Assembly (NCBI RefSeq): GCF_052118625.1
Contig: NZ_JBQKGW010000004.1
Span: 62,001-126,000 of the forward strand
Reading direction: 5' to 3'
DNA length: 64,000 bases
Source of the DNA: Porcincola sp945869225
GTDB taxonomy: Bacteria > Bacillota > Clostridia > Lachnospirales > Lachnospiraceae
Below are positions 15,348-24,591 of this stretch, piece after piece. The notes under the pieces are model-generated. The model was not told the origin of the DNA. It did not search any database and saw nothing but the letters and a program-made list of their open reading frames with translations. Both the position numbers and the translations under genes were made by a program. Numbering within the stretch: the first letter of the stretch is position 1; every line of letters starts with the position of its first letter.

Positions 15348-18300
15348 TCAATAACGGAATACCGCAACTCCGTACGCCGGCAGGTCATATGCGAACGAAT
15401 ACAGTTTGCCATCGCATTCGCTCTCGACAGCCTTGTACATCACCGGATGGCTCGTCCCGCGGCCGCCGAAGCGTGCCTCGTCCCCATCGAGCACCAGCCG
15501 GTACGTGCACTTTTTCACGCAGCCAACACGGTAATCCGGCCGCGCTACCGGCGTAAAGTTGATGACAAAGAGCAGGTTGCTCTTCCCGTCCTCGGAATGA
15601 CGCAGAAAGCTGTAGATGCTGCGGTCTGCATCATCCGCATTGATCCATTCAAATCCACGCGGGTCACAGTCTGCATCATACATAGCCGGCGTATTTTTAT
15701 AAAGATGCAACAATTCCGTCACAAAGTCAAGCATCTGCCTGTGCCTGGGCTGCTGAAGAAGAAACCAGTCCAGTTCCCTGTCTTCCGACCACTCGCGTTC
15801 CTGCGCGAAATCCTGCCCCATAAACAGCAGCTTCTTGCCCGGATGTCCGAACATGTATGTGTAGCCGCACTTCAGATTGGCAAATTTGTCATCATAAAGG
15901 CCCGGCATCTTGTTGATCATCGAACACTTCAGATGGACAACCTCATCATGTGAAAGCACCAGGCAGTACTTCTCGGAATACGCGTACGTCATCGCAAAAG
16001 TCAACTTGTTATGATTGAACTTGCGGAAATACGGATCCAGCTTCATATACTCGAGGAAGTCATGCATCCAGCCCATGTTCCACTTCATCGAGAAGCCCAG
16101 CCCGTCGTCCTCCGGTCTGCCCGTGACCTTCGGCCATGCCGTCGATTCCTCGGCAATCATCATGACCCCCGGGTGCTTGCCCCGGACAACGGAATTCAGG
16201 TGCTTGAAGAATTCAATCGCCTCAAGATTCTTATTGCCGCCATACTTGTTCGGTACCCACTGTCCGTCCTTGCGGCCATAGTCCAGATACAGAATGGAAG
16301 CCACCGCGTCGACCCGAAGGCCGTCCACATGGAACTCCTCGATCCAGTAGAGCGCATTGGCAATCAGGAAGTTCTTGACCTCAGACTTGCCGAAATCAAA
16401 GACCTTCGTTCCCCAGTCCGGGTGTTCTCCCTTGCGTGGGTCCGCATATTCATAGCACGGTGTCCCGTCAAACTCCGACAGCCCATGGGCGTCCTTCGGA
16501 AAATGAGCGGGCACCCAGTCCAGAATCACGCCAATGCCGTGGCTGTGCAGGTAATTCACCAAATAGGCGAAATCCTCCGGGGTCCCGTACCGGGATGTCG
16601 GCGCGTAGTAGCCCGTTACCTGATAGCCCCAGGAGCCGTCAAACGGATGTTCCGCGACCCCCATCAGCTCGATGTGCGTGTAGCCTGTCTTCAGGAGATA
16701 GTCGGTGATGGAATGCGCAAAATACCGGTAATTGTAGAATCCATCCTCATGCTCACCGTGCGGGTGGCGCATCCAGCTCCCGATATGGCACTCATAGATG
16801 GAAATCGGCGCCTTGTCCTGGACAAAGTCATTCTGCCTCCTCATCCATCTTCCGTCCGTCCATTTGATCGAGCCAAGATCCGCGATGATGGAAGCCGTCC
16901 CCGGGCGGTACTCTGCCTGATTCGCATAAGGATCAGCCTTATACAGCTTTCTGCCATCCTGTGTGTAGATCAGATACTTGTACATCTGCCCCGGCTGTGC
17001 CGACTCGACAAAGGTCTCCCAGATCCCGGAGGGCTCTCTCTTCTCCATCGGAATATTGCTTTCATTCCAGCCGTTGAACTCTCCGATCAGCGTGACAGCC
17101 GCCGCATGAGGCGCCCACACAGCAAAGTGAATGCCCTTCCTTCCCTTGTACGTTGAGGGATGCGCACCCAGTTTTTTATAGATGTCGTAGTGAACACCCT
17201 TGTCAAACAGATACTGATCCAGATCCCCGATAAACTCAGGACCCTTCTCCGGAACCTTCTCTGCCGTTTTCTTCTTCGGCTCTTTCGCCGCCGTCACCTT
17301 TTTCGGCTCTGGCGCTGCCGTCACCTTCTTCGGCTCTTTCGCCGCCGTCACCTTTTTCAGCTCTGGCGCTGCCGCCACCTTCTTCGGCTCTTTCGCCGCC
17401 GTCACCTTCTTCGGCTCTTTCGCCGCCGTTACCTTCTTCGGTTCTGCTGCCGCTGTCACCTTCTTCGGCTCTGCTGCCGCCGTCACCTTCTTCGGCTCTG
17501 CTGCCGCCGTCACCTTCTTCGGTTCTGCTGCCGCTGTCACCTTCTTCGGTTCTGCTGCCGCCGTCACCTTCTTCGGCTCCGTTTTCCCAGCCTGTTTCTT
17601 TTTCATCGCTTTGCTTCCTCCCTGATTGAGCAGATAAACTGCACAGCCGTCCGCCGGCAGCGTGACGTGAAGCTGTCCCTGTTCCTTCTTAACTTCATCC
17701 AGCGACAGCAGGTCAACCACGGTATCTCCTATATCCGGAATCCGGATCCACAGCTCGGCAGGCTGATTGTCGTTATTGACCGCAACCACAACCGCTTCCT
17801 GATCCCCGATTCTCGCAAACGCATACTGCCGGTTTGTCAGAAGCAGTTCTCTGTACCGGCCATTTCCAATCACCGGATACTCCTGACGGAGCCATCCTAG
17901 TTTCTCCAGGAATTCATTCAGCCCCGGAACGGGCGGGTTCTGACTGATCTTCTCCAGGTCGATCTGAGGCCGAAGCCCCCAGTCCCCGTCTTCCTTCCTT
18001 CCGCCGATGCCCCACTCTGACCCGTAATATATAGACGGATCGCCCGGCAGTGTATAAAGAAGCGTATACAGCGGGAAAAGCTGTTTTTTATCACTCAGCT
18101 TCTCCACGACCCTCGAAACATCGTGGTTGTCCGCAAAGGAGTACAGCACCCGGCCTCTGTATATCCCGCCATTCTCATCGAACTGTCTCCGGATGGTATG
18201 GGCAATCTCGAAGTAATTGTGCGACTCATGGCCGGACCAGAGTCCCTTGTTCAGCTCATAGTTTGTGACAGAATGCAGCATCTCCGGATTTGCCCAGCGC

Positions 18301-18980
18301 GCATAGTCGCCGTGGATGACCTCTCCCATCAGCCAGAAATCCGGCTTTTTCTCCAGAACCACATGGCGCATCTCCCGGAGAAAATCAAAATCAAGGCAGT
18401 CCGCGCAGTCCAGCCGGATGCCGTCAATATCAAACGTGTCGATCCAGAAACGAATCACATCAAACAGGTAGTTCTTCACCTCCGGATTTCTGAGGTTCAG
18501 ATTGACCAGATCGCCCGATCCCCTCCACGTCTCATAGGAGAATCCGTCATGATAAGCGCTGTCCCAGCCAAAATTGATGCCCTTGTACCAGTCCTTGTAT
18601 CTTGACTGCTCCCGGTTTTTCTGGATATCCAGAAATGCGAAAAATTCACGTCCCGTATGGTTGAAGACCCCGTCTACGACCACCCGGATGCCCGCCTCAT
18701 GGCAGGAGCGGACGAACGCCTTGAAATCTTCCTGGTCTCCAAGACGTCTGTCCACCATCCGGTAATCGATTGTGTCGTACCCATGCCTGGATGACTCAAA
18801 GAGCGGCCCGATATAGATCGCCCCGACATGCAGATCCTTCAGATGCGGAATCCATCCATTCAGCTTCCTGAGACGGTGTACCACCTCTCCTCCATGATTC
18901 TCATGAGGCGCTCCCAGAAGTCCCAGTGGATAGATATGATAAAAAACTGTGTTATTGTACCATTCGCTCAATGGTGCCAC
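15348..18980 (-). CDS. Fusion of a GH13 amylase-like enzyme and 1,4-alpha-glucan branching enzyme
   Basis: 1210 residues in one open frame. Part 1 (about 1-460) is a GH13 hydrolase starting WYNNTVFYHIYPLGL, with nucleophile D191 (GIRLDCAD), acid/base E220 (LMGEVIHG) and D287 (FADNHDVSR). Part 2 (468-575) is twelve 9-residue repeats of type EPKKVTAAx. Part 3 (about 580-1210) is a GlgB: CBM48 domain (FAVWAPHAAAVTLIGEFNGW), then D891 (DGLRVDAVASILYLDYG), E944 (IAEESTAWP) and D1012 (LSHDEVVH). Both catalytic triads are intact. GlgB makes alpha-1,6 branches in glycogen; the N-terminal enzyme should act on alpha-1,4 glucans. No signal peptide, so intracellular. No other glycogen gene is adjacent. 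GTG 18980 is the likely start, with AAAGGA unusually close upstream; its exact position is less sure. Confidence 0.93.
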   Translation of the reverse strand: MAPLSEWYNNTVFYHIYPLGLLGAPHENHGGEVVHRLRKLNGWIPHLKDLHVGAIYIGPLFESSRHGYDTIDYRMVDRRLGDQEDFKAFVRSCHEAGIRVVVDGVFNHTGREFFAFLDIQKNREQSRYKDWYKGINFGWDSAYHDGFSYETWRGSGDLVNLNLRNPEVKNYLFDVIRFWIDTFDIDGIRLDCADCLDFDFLREMRHVVLEKKPDFWLMGEVIHGDYARWANPEMLHSVTNYELNKGLWSGHESHNYFEIAHTIRRQFDENGGIYRGRVLYSFADNHDVSRVVEKLSDKKQLFPLYTLLYTLPGDPSIYYGSEWGIGGRKEDGDWGLRPQIDLEKISQNPPVPGLNEFLEKLGWLRQEYPVIGNGRYRELLLTNRQYAFARIGDQEAVVVAVNNDNQPAELWIRIPDIGDTVVDLLSLDEVKKEQGQLHVTLPADGCAVYLLNQGGSKAMKKKQAGKTEPKKVTAAAEPKKVTAAAEPKKVTAAAEPKKVTAAAEPKKVTAAAEPKKVTAAKEPKKVTAAKEPKKVAAAPELKKVTAAKEPKKVTAAPEPKKVTAAKEPKKKTAEKVPEKGPEFIGDLDQYLFDKGVHYDIYKKLGAHPSTYKGRKGIHFAVWAPHAAAVTLIGEFNGWNESNIPMEKREPSGIWETFVESAQPGQMYKYLIYTQDGRKLYKADPYANQAEYRPGTASIIADLGSIKWTDGRWMRRQNDFVQDKAPISIYECHIGSWMRHPHGEHEDGFYNYRYFAHSITDYLLKTGYTHIELMGVAEHPFDGSWGYQVTGYYAPTSRYGTPEDFAYLVNYLHSHGIGVILDWVPAHFPKDAHGLSEFDGTPCYEYADPRKGEHPDWGTKVFDFGKSEVKNFLIANALYWIEEFHVDGLRVDAVASILYLDYGRKDGQWVPNKYGGNKNLEAIEFFKHLNSVVRGKHPGVMMIAEESTAWPKVTGRPEDDGLGFSMKWNMGWMHDFLEYMKLDPYFRKFNHNKLTFAMTYAYSEKYCLVLSHDEVVHLKCSMINKMPGLYDDKFANLKCGYTYMFGHPGKKLLFMGQDFAQEREWSEDRELDWFLLQQPRHRQMLDFVTELLHLYKNTPAMYDADCDPRGFEWINADDADRSIYSFLRHSEDGKSNLLFVINFTPVARPDYRVGCVKKCTYRLVLDGDEARFGGRGTSHPVMYKAVESECDGKLYSFAYDLPAYGVAVFRY
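17256..17579 (-). repeat. Twelve tandem 27-bp repeats coding the Lys/Ala/Pro linker
   Basis: Exactly 324 bp. Encodes EPKKVTAAA five times, then seven variants (EPKKVTAAK, EPKKVAAAP, ELKKVTAAK, EPKKVTAAP and EPKKKTAEK types). The copies are in frame and nearly identical at DNA level, so copy number can change by slippage without breaking the frame. Confidence 0.97.
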
Positions 18981-19069
18981 CCGTCCTTTCCCGCACTTTC
19001 CGCAGCTTTTTTACAGCACCCAGGACTTTCAGCAACCCACTTAAAAGAGCTGCCGTCAGCCTGCTAATA

Positions 19070-19098
19070 ATTATATGATTTGCACAAACATAAGTCAA
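19070..19098 (-). promoter_or_regulatory. Promoter of the amylase-GlgB fusion gene
   Basis: On the minus strand: -35 TTGACT (19093-19098), 17-bp spacer, perfect -10 TATAAT (19070-19075). It gives a leader of about 80 bases before GTG 18980. In the rest of 18981-19330 only the hairpin at 19223 was seen. Confidence 0.85.
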
Positions 19099-19222
19099 CG
19101 AAAGCCCCATTTCCGGGCAAACCTGCCTGTCCGGGGTTCTTCTGTATTCCTGCATTCTCTCATCCGTCTGCCAGTTGCGCGTGCTTTCAAATAGATGCAG
19201 CGGACGTATAAGGGTATATACG

Positions 19223-19270
19223 CATACAGGCACCGGAAAAGGGTTCTCCCGTTTTTCCGATGCCTGTATG
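19223..19270 (-). terminator. Hairpin ending the nucleoside transporter operon
   Basis: CATACAGGCA pairs with TGCCTGTATG (10 bp), and an inner CGGAAAA/TTTTCCG stem follows. It lies 60 bases after the last permease gene. No clear T run, so efficiency is uncertain. Confidence 0.5.
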
Positions 19271-19330
19271 TCTGCTGTCATTCAGCGTACTGTCCTGCAG
19301 ACTGTATCAGCTGTCTCTGATGCTGCCGTC

Positions 19331-20329
19331 TCAGCGGTCTTCCCTGAAGTACGGAAGCCCCAGAGCGGCTGGCGGCTGGTTCTCCTTCTTGTTCAGCATA
19401 CTCATGATGATGAGCACCGCAATCGTGACAAGATAAGGGAACATCTTGTAGATTTCCTTGATGGCCATGTTGGTTCCGGTCGGGATGTACAGATACAGGA
19501 TGTACAGGCCGCCGAACAGGATGGAGGCAAAAATGCTCAGATCCGGTCTCCAGACTGTGAAGATGACCAGTGCGATGGCAAGCCAGCCTCTGTCACCAAA
19601 GGCGTTGTTCGACCATACACCGGACGCATAGTCCATGACGTAGTACAGGCCGCCGAGTCCTGCGATCATGGATCCGACGCAGGTCGCGATGTATTTGTAC
19701 TTCGAGACATTGATCCCGGCCGCGTCCGCCGTGCCCGGGTTCTCCCCGACCGCCCGCAGCTGAAGACCGAGCCTGGTCTTTCTCAGAAACAGCGCAGCCA
19801 GGATTGCAATGATGATCGCCGTGTACGCCAGGAAGCCGTATGAGAACAGCAGCTTTCCGACCACCCCCGTCTTATCCGCAAACGGAAGCGTCTTCTGGAA
19901 GCACCCGGAGGTTGCCCGAAGAGATATGGACGGGACATCTGACCCGGTCAATTTGATCAGCGACCCGCCGAAGAAGTTACCGAATCCGACACCGAAGGTC
20001 GTCATTGCAAGACCGGTCACGTTCTGGTTTGCCCTCAGATTGACCGTCAGAAAACAATAGAGCAGTCCCATCAGGAACGACCCCAGGAGCGAACAGAGAA
20101 TCGGGATCGCGATCCCGAGGAACGGATTGATGGACGCATTCACAGCCGTCAGGTGGTTCTCATAGAAGAAAGACCCGATGACACCCGAGATGGCACCGAC
20201 GTACATGATGCCCGGAATACCAAGGTTCAGGTTTCCGGATTTCTCGGTGAGCGTCTCACCCGTACTGCCGAGCAGAAGCGGAATACTCTGTTTGACCGCA
20301 CTTGGAATAAACGCTACAAAGTTAAACAT
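19331..20329 (-). CDS. ABC transporter permease, nucleoside type (NupQ/YufQ-like)
   Basis: 332 residues, about eight or nine membrane helices. The start ESGNLNLGIPGIMYVGAISGVIG (taken in parts: GETLTEKSGNLNLGIPGIMY) and LRANQNVTGLAMTTFGVGFG are typical of the second permease of BmpA-linked nucleoside importers. ATG follows the upstream permease stop directly (TAA-ATG), so translation is coupled. With the other permease it forms the membrane channel. Last gene of the four-gene operon. Confidence 0.92.
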   Translation of the reverse strand: MFNFVAFIPSAVKQSIPLLLGSTGETLTEKSGNLNLGIPGIMYVGAISGVIGSFFYENHLTAVNASINPFLGIAIPILCSLLGSFLMGLLYCFLTVNLRANQNVTGLAMTTFGVGFGNFFGGSLIKLTGSDVPSISLRATSGCFQKTLPFADKTGVVGKLLFSYGFLAYTAIIIAILAALFLRKTRLGLQLRAVGENPGTADAAGINVSKYKYIATCVGSMIAGLGGLYYVMDYASGVWSNNAFGDRGWLAIALVIFTVWRPDLSIFASILFGGLYILYLYIPTGTNMAIKEIYKMFPYLVTIAVLIIMSMLNKKENQPPAALGLPYFREDR

Positions 20330-21424
20330 TTATTTCGCCTCCTTCTTCCGGACAATTCTGTACTGGATGAAGAACTCGCATCCAATCAGGAAAAAGATGA
20401 TGATGCTCGTCAGGATATCCGAGAATGACTCGTTGAGGTTAAAGTTCGTCGCTACCTCGCCGGCCCCCTTGGACATGAACGTAATCAGGAAACTCGTAAA
20501 AATCATGCCAAATGGATTGAACTTTGCCATCCACGCAACCAGGACAGCTGTAAATCCCCGTCCGTTTGCAAGGGTCGTCGTGATGGTATGATCCGATCCC
20601 GCGACAAGCATGAAACCGGTCAGTCCGCAGATGGCGCCGGACAGCAGCATCGTCCGGACAATGACTCTTCCGACCCGGATACCGACATATCTTGCCGTAT
20701 TCTGGCTCTCTCCGACAACCGCCAGCTCATATCCATGCTTGCTGTACTTCATATAGCAGAAGATAAAGACAGTCACCGCCGCCGCGACAATGACGGTCAG
20801 CAGGTACTTGTACCGCCCGATCACCGGCAGCCATCCGGCATGGCTGGACTGATTGATGATGCCGACCTTTCCGGATCCCTTCGGTTTCTCCCACAGGATG
20901 ATAAAGTATGCGCACAACTGAATCGCGACATAGTTCATCATCAGAGTGAACAATGTCTCGTTTGTGTTCCACTTGGCCTTGCAGACCGCCGGGATCAGTC
21001 CCCAGATGCCTCCTGCAATGACCGCCGAGACAAGGCTGAGCAGGATCACCAGCCCGTTCGGCAGGCGATTCCCAAGCGTAATCATACAGGCAGCCGTTGC
21101 GAGGCAGCCGATCATGACCTGTCCCTCGCCGCCGATGTTCCAGAACTTCATCCGAAACGCCGGCGCCATCGCCAGGGAGATCAGAAGAAGGACTGAAAGA
21201 TCCTGCATCATAACCCAGAACCGTCTCTGCGAGGCAAAACTCCCGCCGAAGATGGTCACCATAACACCAATCGGGCTTTCCCTTGTCAGTGCCCAGGTGA
21301 CAACCGCACATACAAGGATGGCACAAAGAAGCGCAAACGCTCTGAACGCCATCGCCTTGTACCAGGAGATCGCCGGCCTCTTTACAATATGAAGTCCCGT
21401 CCCGTTTTTCGTCTTTTTCTTCAT
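20330..21424 (-). CDS. ABC transporter permease, nucleoside type (NupP/YufP-like)
   Basis: 364 residues with a Lys-rich N-terminus and about nine membrane helices; GGEGQVMIGCLATAACMITLG and WNTNETLFTLMMNYVA (read in parts) match the first permease of the BmpA-linked family. Its ATG overlaps the stop of the ATPase gene (ATGA), giving coupling. Works with the neighbouring permease, ATPase and binding protein to import nucleosides (family knowledge; substrate not provable here). Confidence 0.92.
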   Translation of the reverse strand: MKKKTKNGTGLHIVKRPAISWYKAMAFRAFALLCAILVCAVVTWALTRESPIGVMVTIFGGSFASQRRFWVMMQDLSVLLLISLAMAPAFRMKFWNIGGEGQVMIGCLATAACMITLGNRLPNGLVILLSLVSAVIAGGIWGLIPAVCKAKWNTNETLFTLMMNYVAIQLCAYFIILWEKPKGSGKVGIINQSSHAGWLPVIGRYKYLLTVIVAAAVTVFIFCYMKYSKHGYELAVVGESQNTARYVGIRVGRVIVRTMLLSGAICGLTGFMLVAGSDHTITTTLANGRGFTAVLVAWMAKFNPFGMIFTSFLITFMSKGAGEVATNFNLNESFSDILTSIIIFFLIGCEFFIQYRIVRKKEAK

Positions 21425-22947
21425 GATGCGCCTCCCAGTGAAGTCATCAGCAGGCCGACTTCATTCTTGTTTGCCGTTCGCCCGTCCAGGATGCCGGACA
21501 CCTTTCCTCCGCACAGGACGAGAATACGGTCCGCCAGTTCCAGAAGCACATCCAGGTCCTCACCGACATAGACAACCGCAACTCCCTTTTCCTTCTGTTT
21601 ATTCATGAGATCGTAAATCACATACGACGAGTTGATGTCCAGTCCCCGCACCGCATATGCCGTCAGAAGGACGGTCGGATTGGATGCGATCTCGCGCCCG
21701 ACAAGCACCTTCTGGACGTTGCCGCCCGAAAGTCTTCTGACCGGAGTGGAAAGGCCGGGTGTGTCGACGGAAAGCTCCTCGACGACCTCCTTCGCCAGAT
21801 TCTGTGGAATCTTCCGGTCCGTAAACGGCCCCTTGCCCTTTCGGAAGGAGCGCAGCATCATGTTGTCTGTCAGATCCATGTTCCCGACCAGTCCCATACC
21901 GAGCCGGTCTTCCGGGACAAATGAAAGCGCGACGCCCATCTCGGCGATCGCCTCGGGATCTTCCCCTACAAGGCTGCTCTTTTTGCCATTGTCATCAATA
22001 TAGGTAATCTCTCCGGAATCGATCTTCTGCAGACCTGCGATCGCCTCGAGAAGCTCCCTCTGGCCGCTCCCGGAAATCCCCGCAATTCCCAGAATTTCCC
22101 CCGAGCGAATATCGAAGGAGACGTCATCCAGCTTCCGGATGCCGTCCGCACTGCTGACCGTCAGGCCCTTCACAACGATCCTCGGCTTCGCATCCTTCGG
22201 CTCCGGACGCTCGATGTCCAGCTTCACGGCATGGCCGACCATCATGTCGGTCATCTCCTGTGTGTTGGTCTCTGAGGTCTTCAGGTTACCGATGAACTTT
22301 CCCTTATTCAGGATATCCACCCAGTCGGAGATCTCCAGCACCTCATTCAGCTTGTGCGTGATGATGATGATCGCCTTCCCGTCCTTCTTCATGTTCCGAA
22401 GGACATCGAAGAGACGCTCTGTCTCCTGGGGCGTCAGAACGGCTGTCGGCTCATCCAGGATGAGGATATCCGCCTTGCGATACAGCATCTTCACGATCTC
22501 AACCGTCTGTTTCTGAGAGACAGACATATCATAGATCTTCTGATTCGGATCCAACTCAAAGCCGTACCTGTCGCAGATCTCAGAAATCCGCCTTGAGGCC
22601 GCCTTCAGGTCGAACCTTCCCTCATTCAGCCCGAGGATGATGTTCTCAGTCGCCGTCATGACGTCCACGAGCTTGAAGTGCTGATGAACCATGCCGATTC
22701 CCAAATCCAGAGCGTCCTTCGGAGAGTGGATAAATTCCTCCCTGCCGTTGATGTAGATATGGCCGGAATCCGGGTAGTAGATACCGGAAAGCATGTTCAT
22801 CAGCGTTGTCTTTCCGCTTCCGTTCTCCCCCAGAAGAGAGAGAATCTCCCCCTTGTAGATGTCGATCGACACGTGATCGTTCGCAACTACCTTTCCGAAT
22901 GTCTTGGTAATGCCGCGCATGCTGACGGCGGGCTGTTTGTTATCCAC
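21421..22947 (-). CDS. ABC transporter ATPase with two nucleotide-binding domains (NupO-like)
   Basis: 508 residues, two ABC domains in tandem. Domain 1: Walker A LLGENGSGKTTLMNML, signature replaced by MSVSQKQTVEI, Walker B ILILDEPTAVLTPQE. Domain 2: GISGSGQRELLEAIAG in place of a full Walker A, signature LSGGNVQKVLVGREIA. This asymmetry (one site canonical, one degenerate) is typical of the sugar/nucleoside MglA-NupO type. GTG 22947 is the start, after GAAGGTGAGACA. It energises import by the two permeases encoded next. Confidence 0.94.
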   Translation of the reverse strand: MDNKQPAVSMRGITKTFGKVVANDHVSIDIYKGEILSLLGENGSGKTTLMNMLSGIYYPDSGHIYINGREEFIHSPKDALDLGIGMVHQHFKLVDVMTATENIILGLNEGRFDLKAASRRISEICDRYGFELDPNQKIYDMSVSQKQTVEIVKMLYRKADILILDEPTAVLTPQETERLFDVLRNMKKDGKAIIIITHKLNEVLEISDWVDILNKGKFIGNLKTSETNTQEMTDMMVGHAVKLDIERPEPKDAKPRIVVKGLTVSSADGIRKLDDVSFDIRSGEILGIAGISGSGQRELLEAIAGLQKIDSGEITYIDDNGKKSSLVGEDPEAIAEMGVALSFVPEDRLGMGLVGNMDLTDNMMLRSFRKGKGPFTDRKIPQNLAKEVVEELSVDTPGLSTPVRRLSGGNVQKVLVGREIASNPTVLLTAYAVRGLDINSSYVIYDLMNKQKEKGVAVVYVGEDLDVLLELADRILVLCGGKVSGILDGRTANKNEVGLLMTSLGGAS

Positions 22948-22973
22948 TGTCTCACCTTCCCTTCACTGAAGAA

Positions 22974-23002
22974 GGCAGCACAGGTCTTGCTCCCGTACTG
23001 CC
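22974..23002 (-). other. Intercistronic hairpin between binding-protein and ATPase genes
   Basis: GGCAGTACGGG and CCTGTGCTGCC pair on the minus strand (11 bp including two G-T pairs), followed by TTCTTC. Such hairpins after the binding-protein gene commonly stabilise its mRNA or attenuate read-through so that more binding protein than transporter is made. Confidence 0.5.
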
Positions 23003-23052
23003 CTCCTCTTAATTGTCAGAGACGATCTCTCTGCCTGGTATTCAATGTGTCA

Positions 23053-24351
23053 TCAGCCAAAGTTGGTATCCAGAAGCTTGATGCCATCAATGCCGGCTGC
23101 ATTGTCCGCGTCAACCAGATCGAAGTACGGAGCACTTCTGTATTCAGACTCGTGGAAATATCCATCCGACACGACCTTGGTATCAGGCGTGTAATTGTCA
23201 TCGGTATCTACATCCGCCAGATAGCTGTCGTCAAGTGCTGCGCCCTTGAACGTGAAGGCGGAGGTGTCAAATACATGAACGGTACCTGCCTCAAGCTCCT
23301 TGGTAACCTCGTCAAGCTTCTCCTGGGTTCCCTCTGCAGCGACATTCGTATTGAGATCTGTCAGCTTGACAGAGCCGCTTGAAAGTGTTCCTGTCCAGTC
23401 TGCCGGGATCTCCTTGCCCTCTGCAACAGACTGCATCATAAACTTCATGTACGGAGCCCAGTCAATTCTGGAAGAAATCAGATATGTGTTCGGGCATGCA
23501 TCCTGCGTGGAACCATTGTAGGAGACATCCGGAACGCCTGCTTCCTCGCAGGCTGTAGGAGCACCCATGGAGTCTGCATGCTGGGAAATGAGCACGCAGC
23601 CGTCGTTGATCAGGTTCTTTGCGCCTTCCTTCTCAGCCGTCTCATCATACCAGGATCCGGTGAAGGTGACCTCCATCGTTGCGCTCGGGCACTGAGATCT
23701 TGCACCAAGGAAGAAGGATGTGAATCCGGAGATAACCTCTGCGTAAGTGAAAGCGCCGACATAGCCGATCTTCGCCTTGTCTTCGGTGATCTTGCCGTCC
23801 TTGATCATCTCATTGAGCTTCATGCCTGCTGCGACACCAGCCAGATAGCGGCCTTCATAGATGGCAGCGAAAGCGTTGTGGTAGTTGCTCAGGCCTTCGG
23901 TGTGTGCCTTCGTTCCGGTTGCATGGCAGAACTGGACATCCGGGTACTCCTGGGCTGCCTGGATCATGTAGTCCTCATGTCCGAAGCTGTCCGCAAAGAC
24001 TGCCGCGCATCCCTGATCTGCAAGATCTGCCGCCGTCTCGTAGCACTCCTGGCCTTCCGGGACATTGGTCTTCAGGATAATCTGGTCATCTGAAAGACCG
24101 AGCTCCTTTGCTGCTTCCTTCGCTCCGTTGATGAAGTTCAGGTCGTAAGTTGAATTCTCATCGTGAAGGAAAATGAAGCCGAACTTCATGTCGGATGGAA
24201 TCGTTACATCCGCCTCCGTCTCAGCTCCCGCAATAAAGGCGCCGCCGCTTGCCTGGCCCTCCGTCTGGGCTTCTGTCTCCCCCGCAAATGCCGGGCTGCA
24301 GGCCGTTGCAGCCATTGCCAAACTCAGAAACACAGCAATCTGTTTTTTCAT
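23053..24351 (-). CDS. BMP-family nucleoside-binding lipoprotein (BmpA/NupN-like)
   Basis: 432 residues from ATG 24351 (AGGAGG 8 bases upstream; the GTG six bases earlier is too close to it). N-terminal signal MKKQIAVFLSLAMAATACSP has ATAC as a relaxed lipobox, then an acidic linker with TEAQTEGQ. The mature domain has the BMP fold: KFGFIFLHDENSTYDLNFINGA read in parts, QCHATG-like VQFCHATGTK, YEGRYLAGVAAGMKL and IGYVGAFTYAEVISGFTSF (in parts). It is the extracellular receptor of the importer encoded downstream. Lipidation is probable but not certain because AFA-G could also be a type I cleavage site. Confidence 0.93.
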   Translation of the reverse strand: MKKQIAVFLSLAMAATACSPAFAGETEAQTEGQASGGAFIAGAETEADVTIPSDMKFGFIFLHDENSTYDLNFINGAKEAAKELGLSDDQIILKTNVPEGQECYETAADLADQGCAAVFADSFGHEDYMIQAAQEYPDVQFCHATGTKAHTEGLSNYHNAFAAIYEGRYLAGVAAGMKLNEMIKDGKITEDKAKIGYVGAFTYAEVISGFTSFFLGARSQCPSATMEVTFTGSWYDETAEKEGAKNLINDGCVLISQHADSMGAPTACEEAGVPDVSYNGSTQDACPNTYLISSRIDWAPYMKFMMQSVAEGKEIPADWTGTLSSGSVKLTDLNTNVAAEGTQEKLDEVTKELEAGTVHVFDTSAFTFKGAALDDSYLADVDTDDNYTPDTKVVSDGYFHESEYRSAPYFDLVDADNAAGIDGIKLLDTNFG

Positions 24352-24405
24352 CCTCACTACCTCCTGGCGTCAGCAAAAACGCAAAATTAATAAGGAACTA
24401 GCTAA

Positions 24406-24434
24406 AGTATAACAGCGGGTTTTGTCAGTGTCAA
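24406..24434 (-). promoter_or_regulatory. Promoter of the nucleoside transporter operon
   Basis: On the minus strand: -35 TTGACA (24429-24434), 17-bp spacer, -10 TATACT (24406-24411), about 48 bp before the start codon. No purine riboswitch was recognised in the leader. Confidence 0.88.
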
Positions 24435-24532
24435 TGAACGATATCACCATGAATTCAAAATATTTTTATATAAGCTGACAAAATGTTAGATTATCATCCC
24501 AATATCTTAATATTTTCTGTCCGAATGCACAA

Positions 24533-24579
24533 ACCAGAATCATTCCGGATTGTCTGCCATCTTTCGCAATGATTCTGGT
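24533..24579 (-). terminator. Probable terminator of the trk-AAA operon
   Basis: A 12-bp perfect inverted repeat (ACCAGAATCATT, 24533-24544; AATGATTCTGGT, 24568-24579) with a 23-base loop, starting 13 bases past the stop codon. Only TTTG follows on the minus strand, so the U-tract is weak. Confidence 0.5.
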
Positions 24580-24591
24580 ATTATATAGATG

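Noticed and set aside
16011..17156. 381-codon open frame on the plus strand
   Set aside because: Antisense shadow of the branching enzyme, whose catalytic motifs are intact.
17256..17579. CRISPR array
   Set aside because: The 27-bp repeats have no spacers and are in-frame coding repeats.
24352..24405. Purine riboswitch before the nucleoside transporter
   Set aside because: The leader between promoter and start is under 50 bases, too short for the aptamer.
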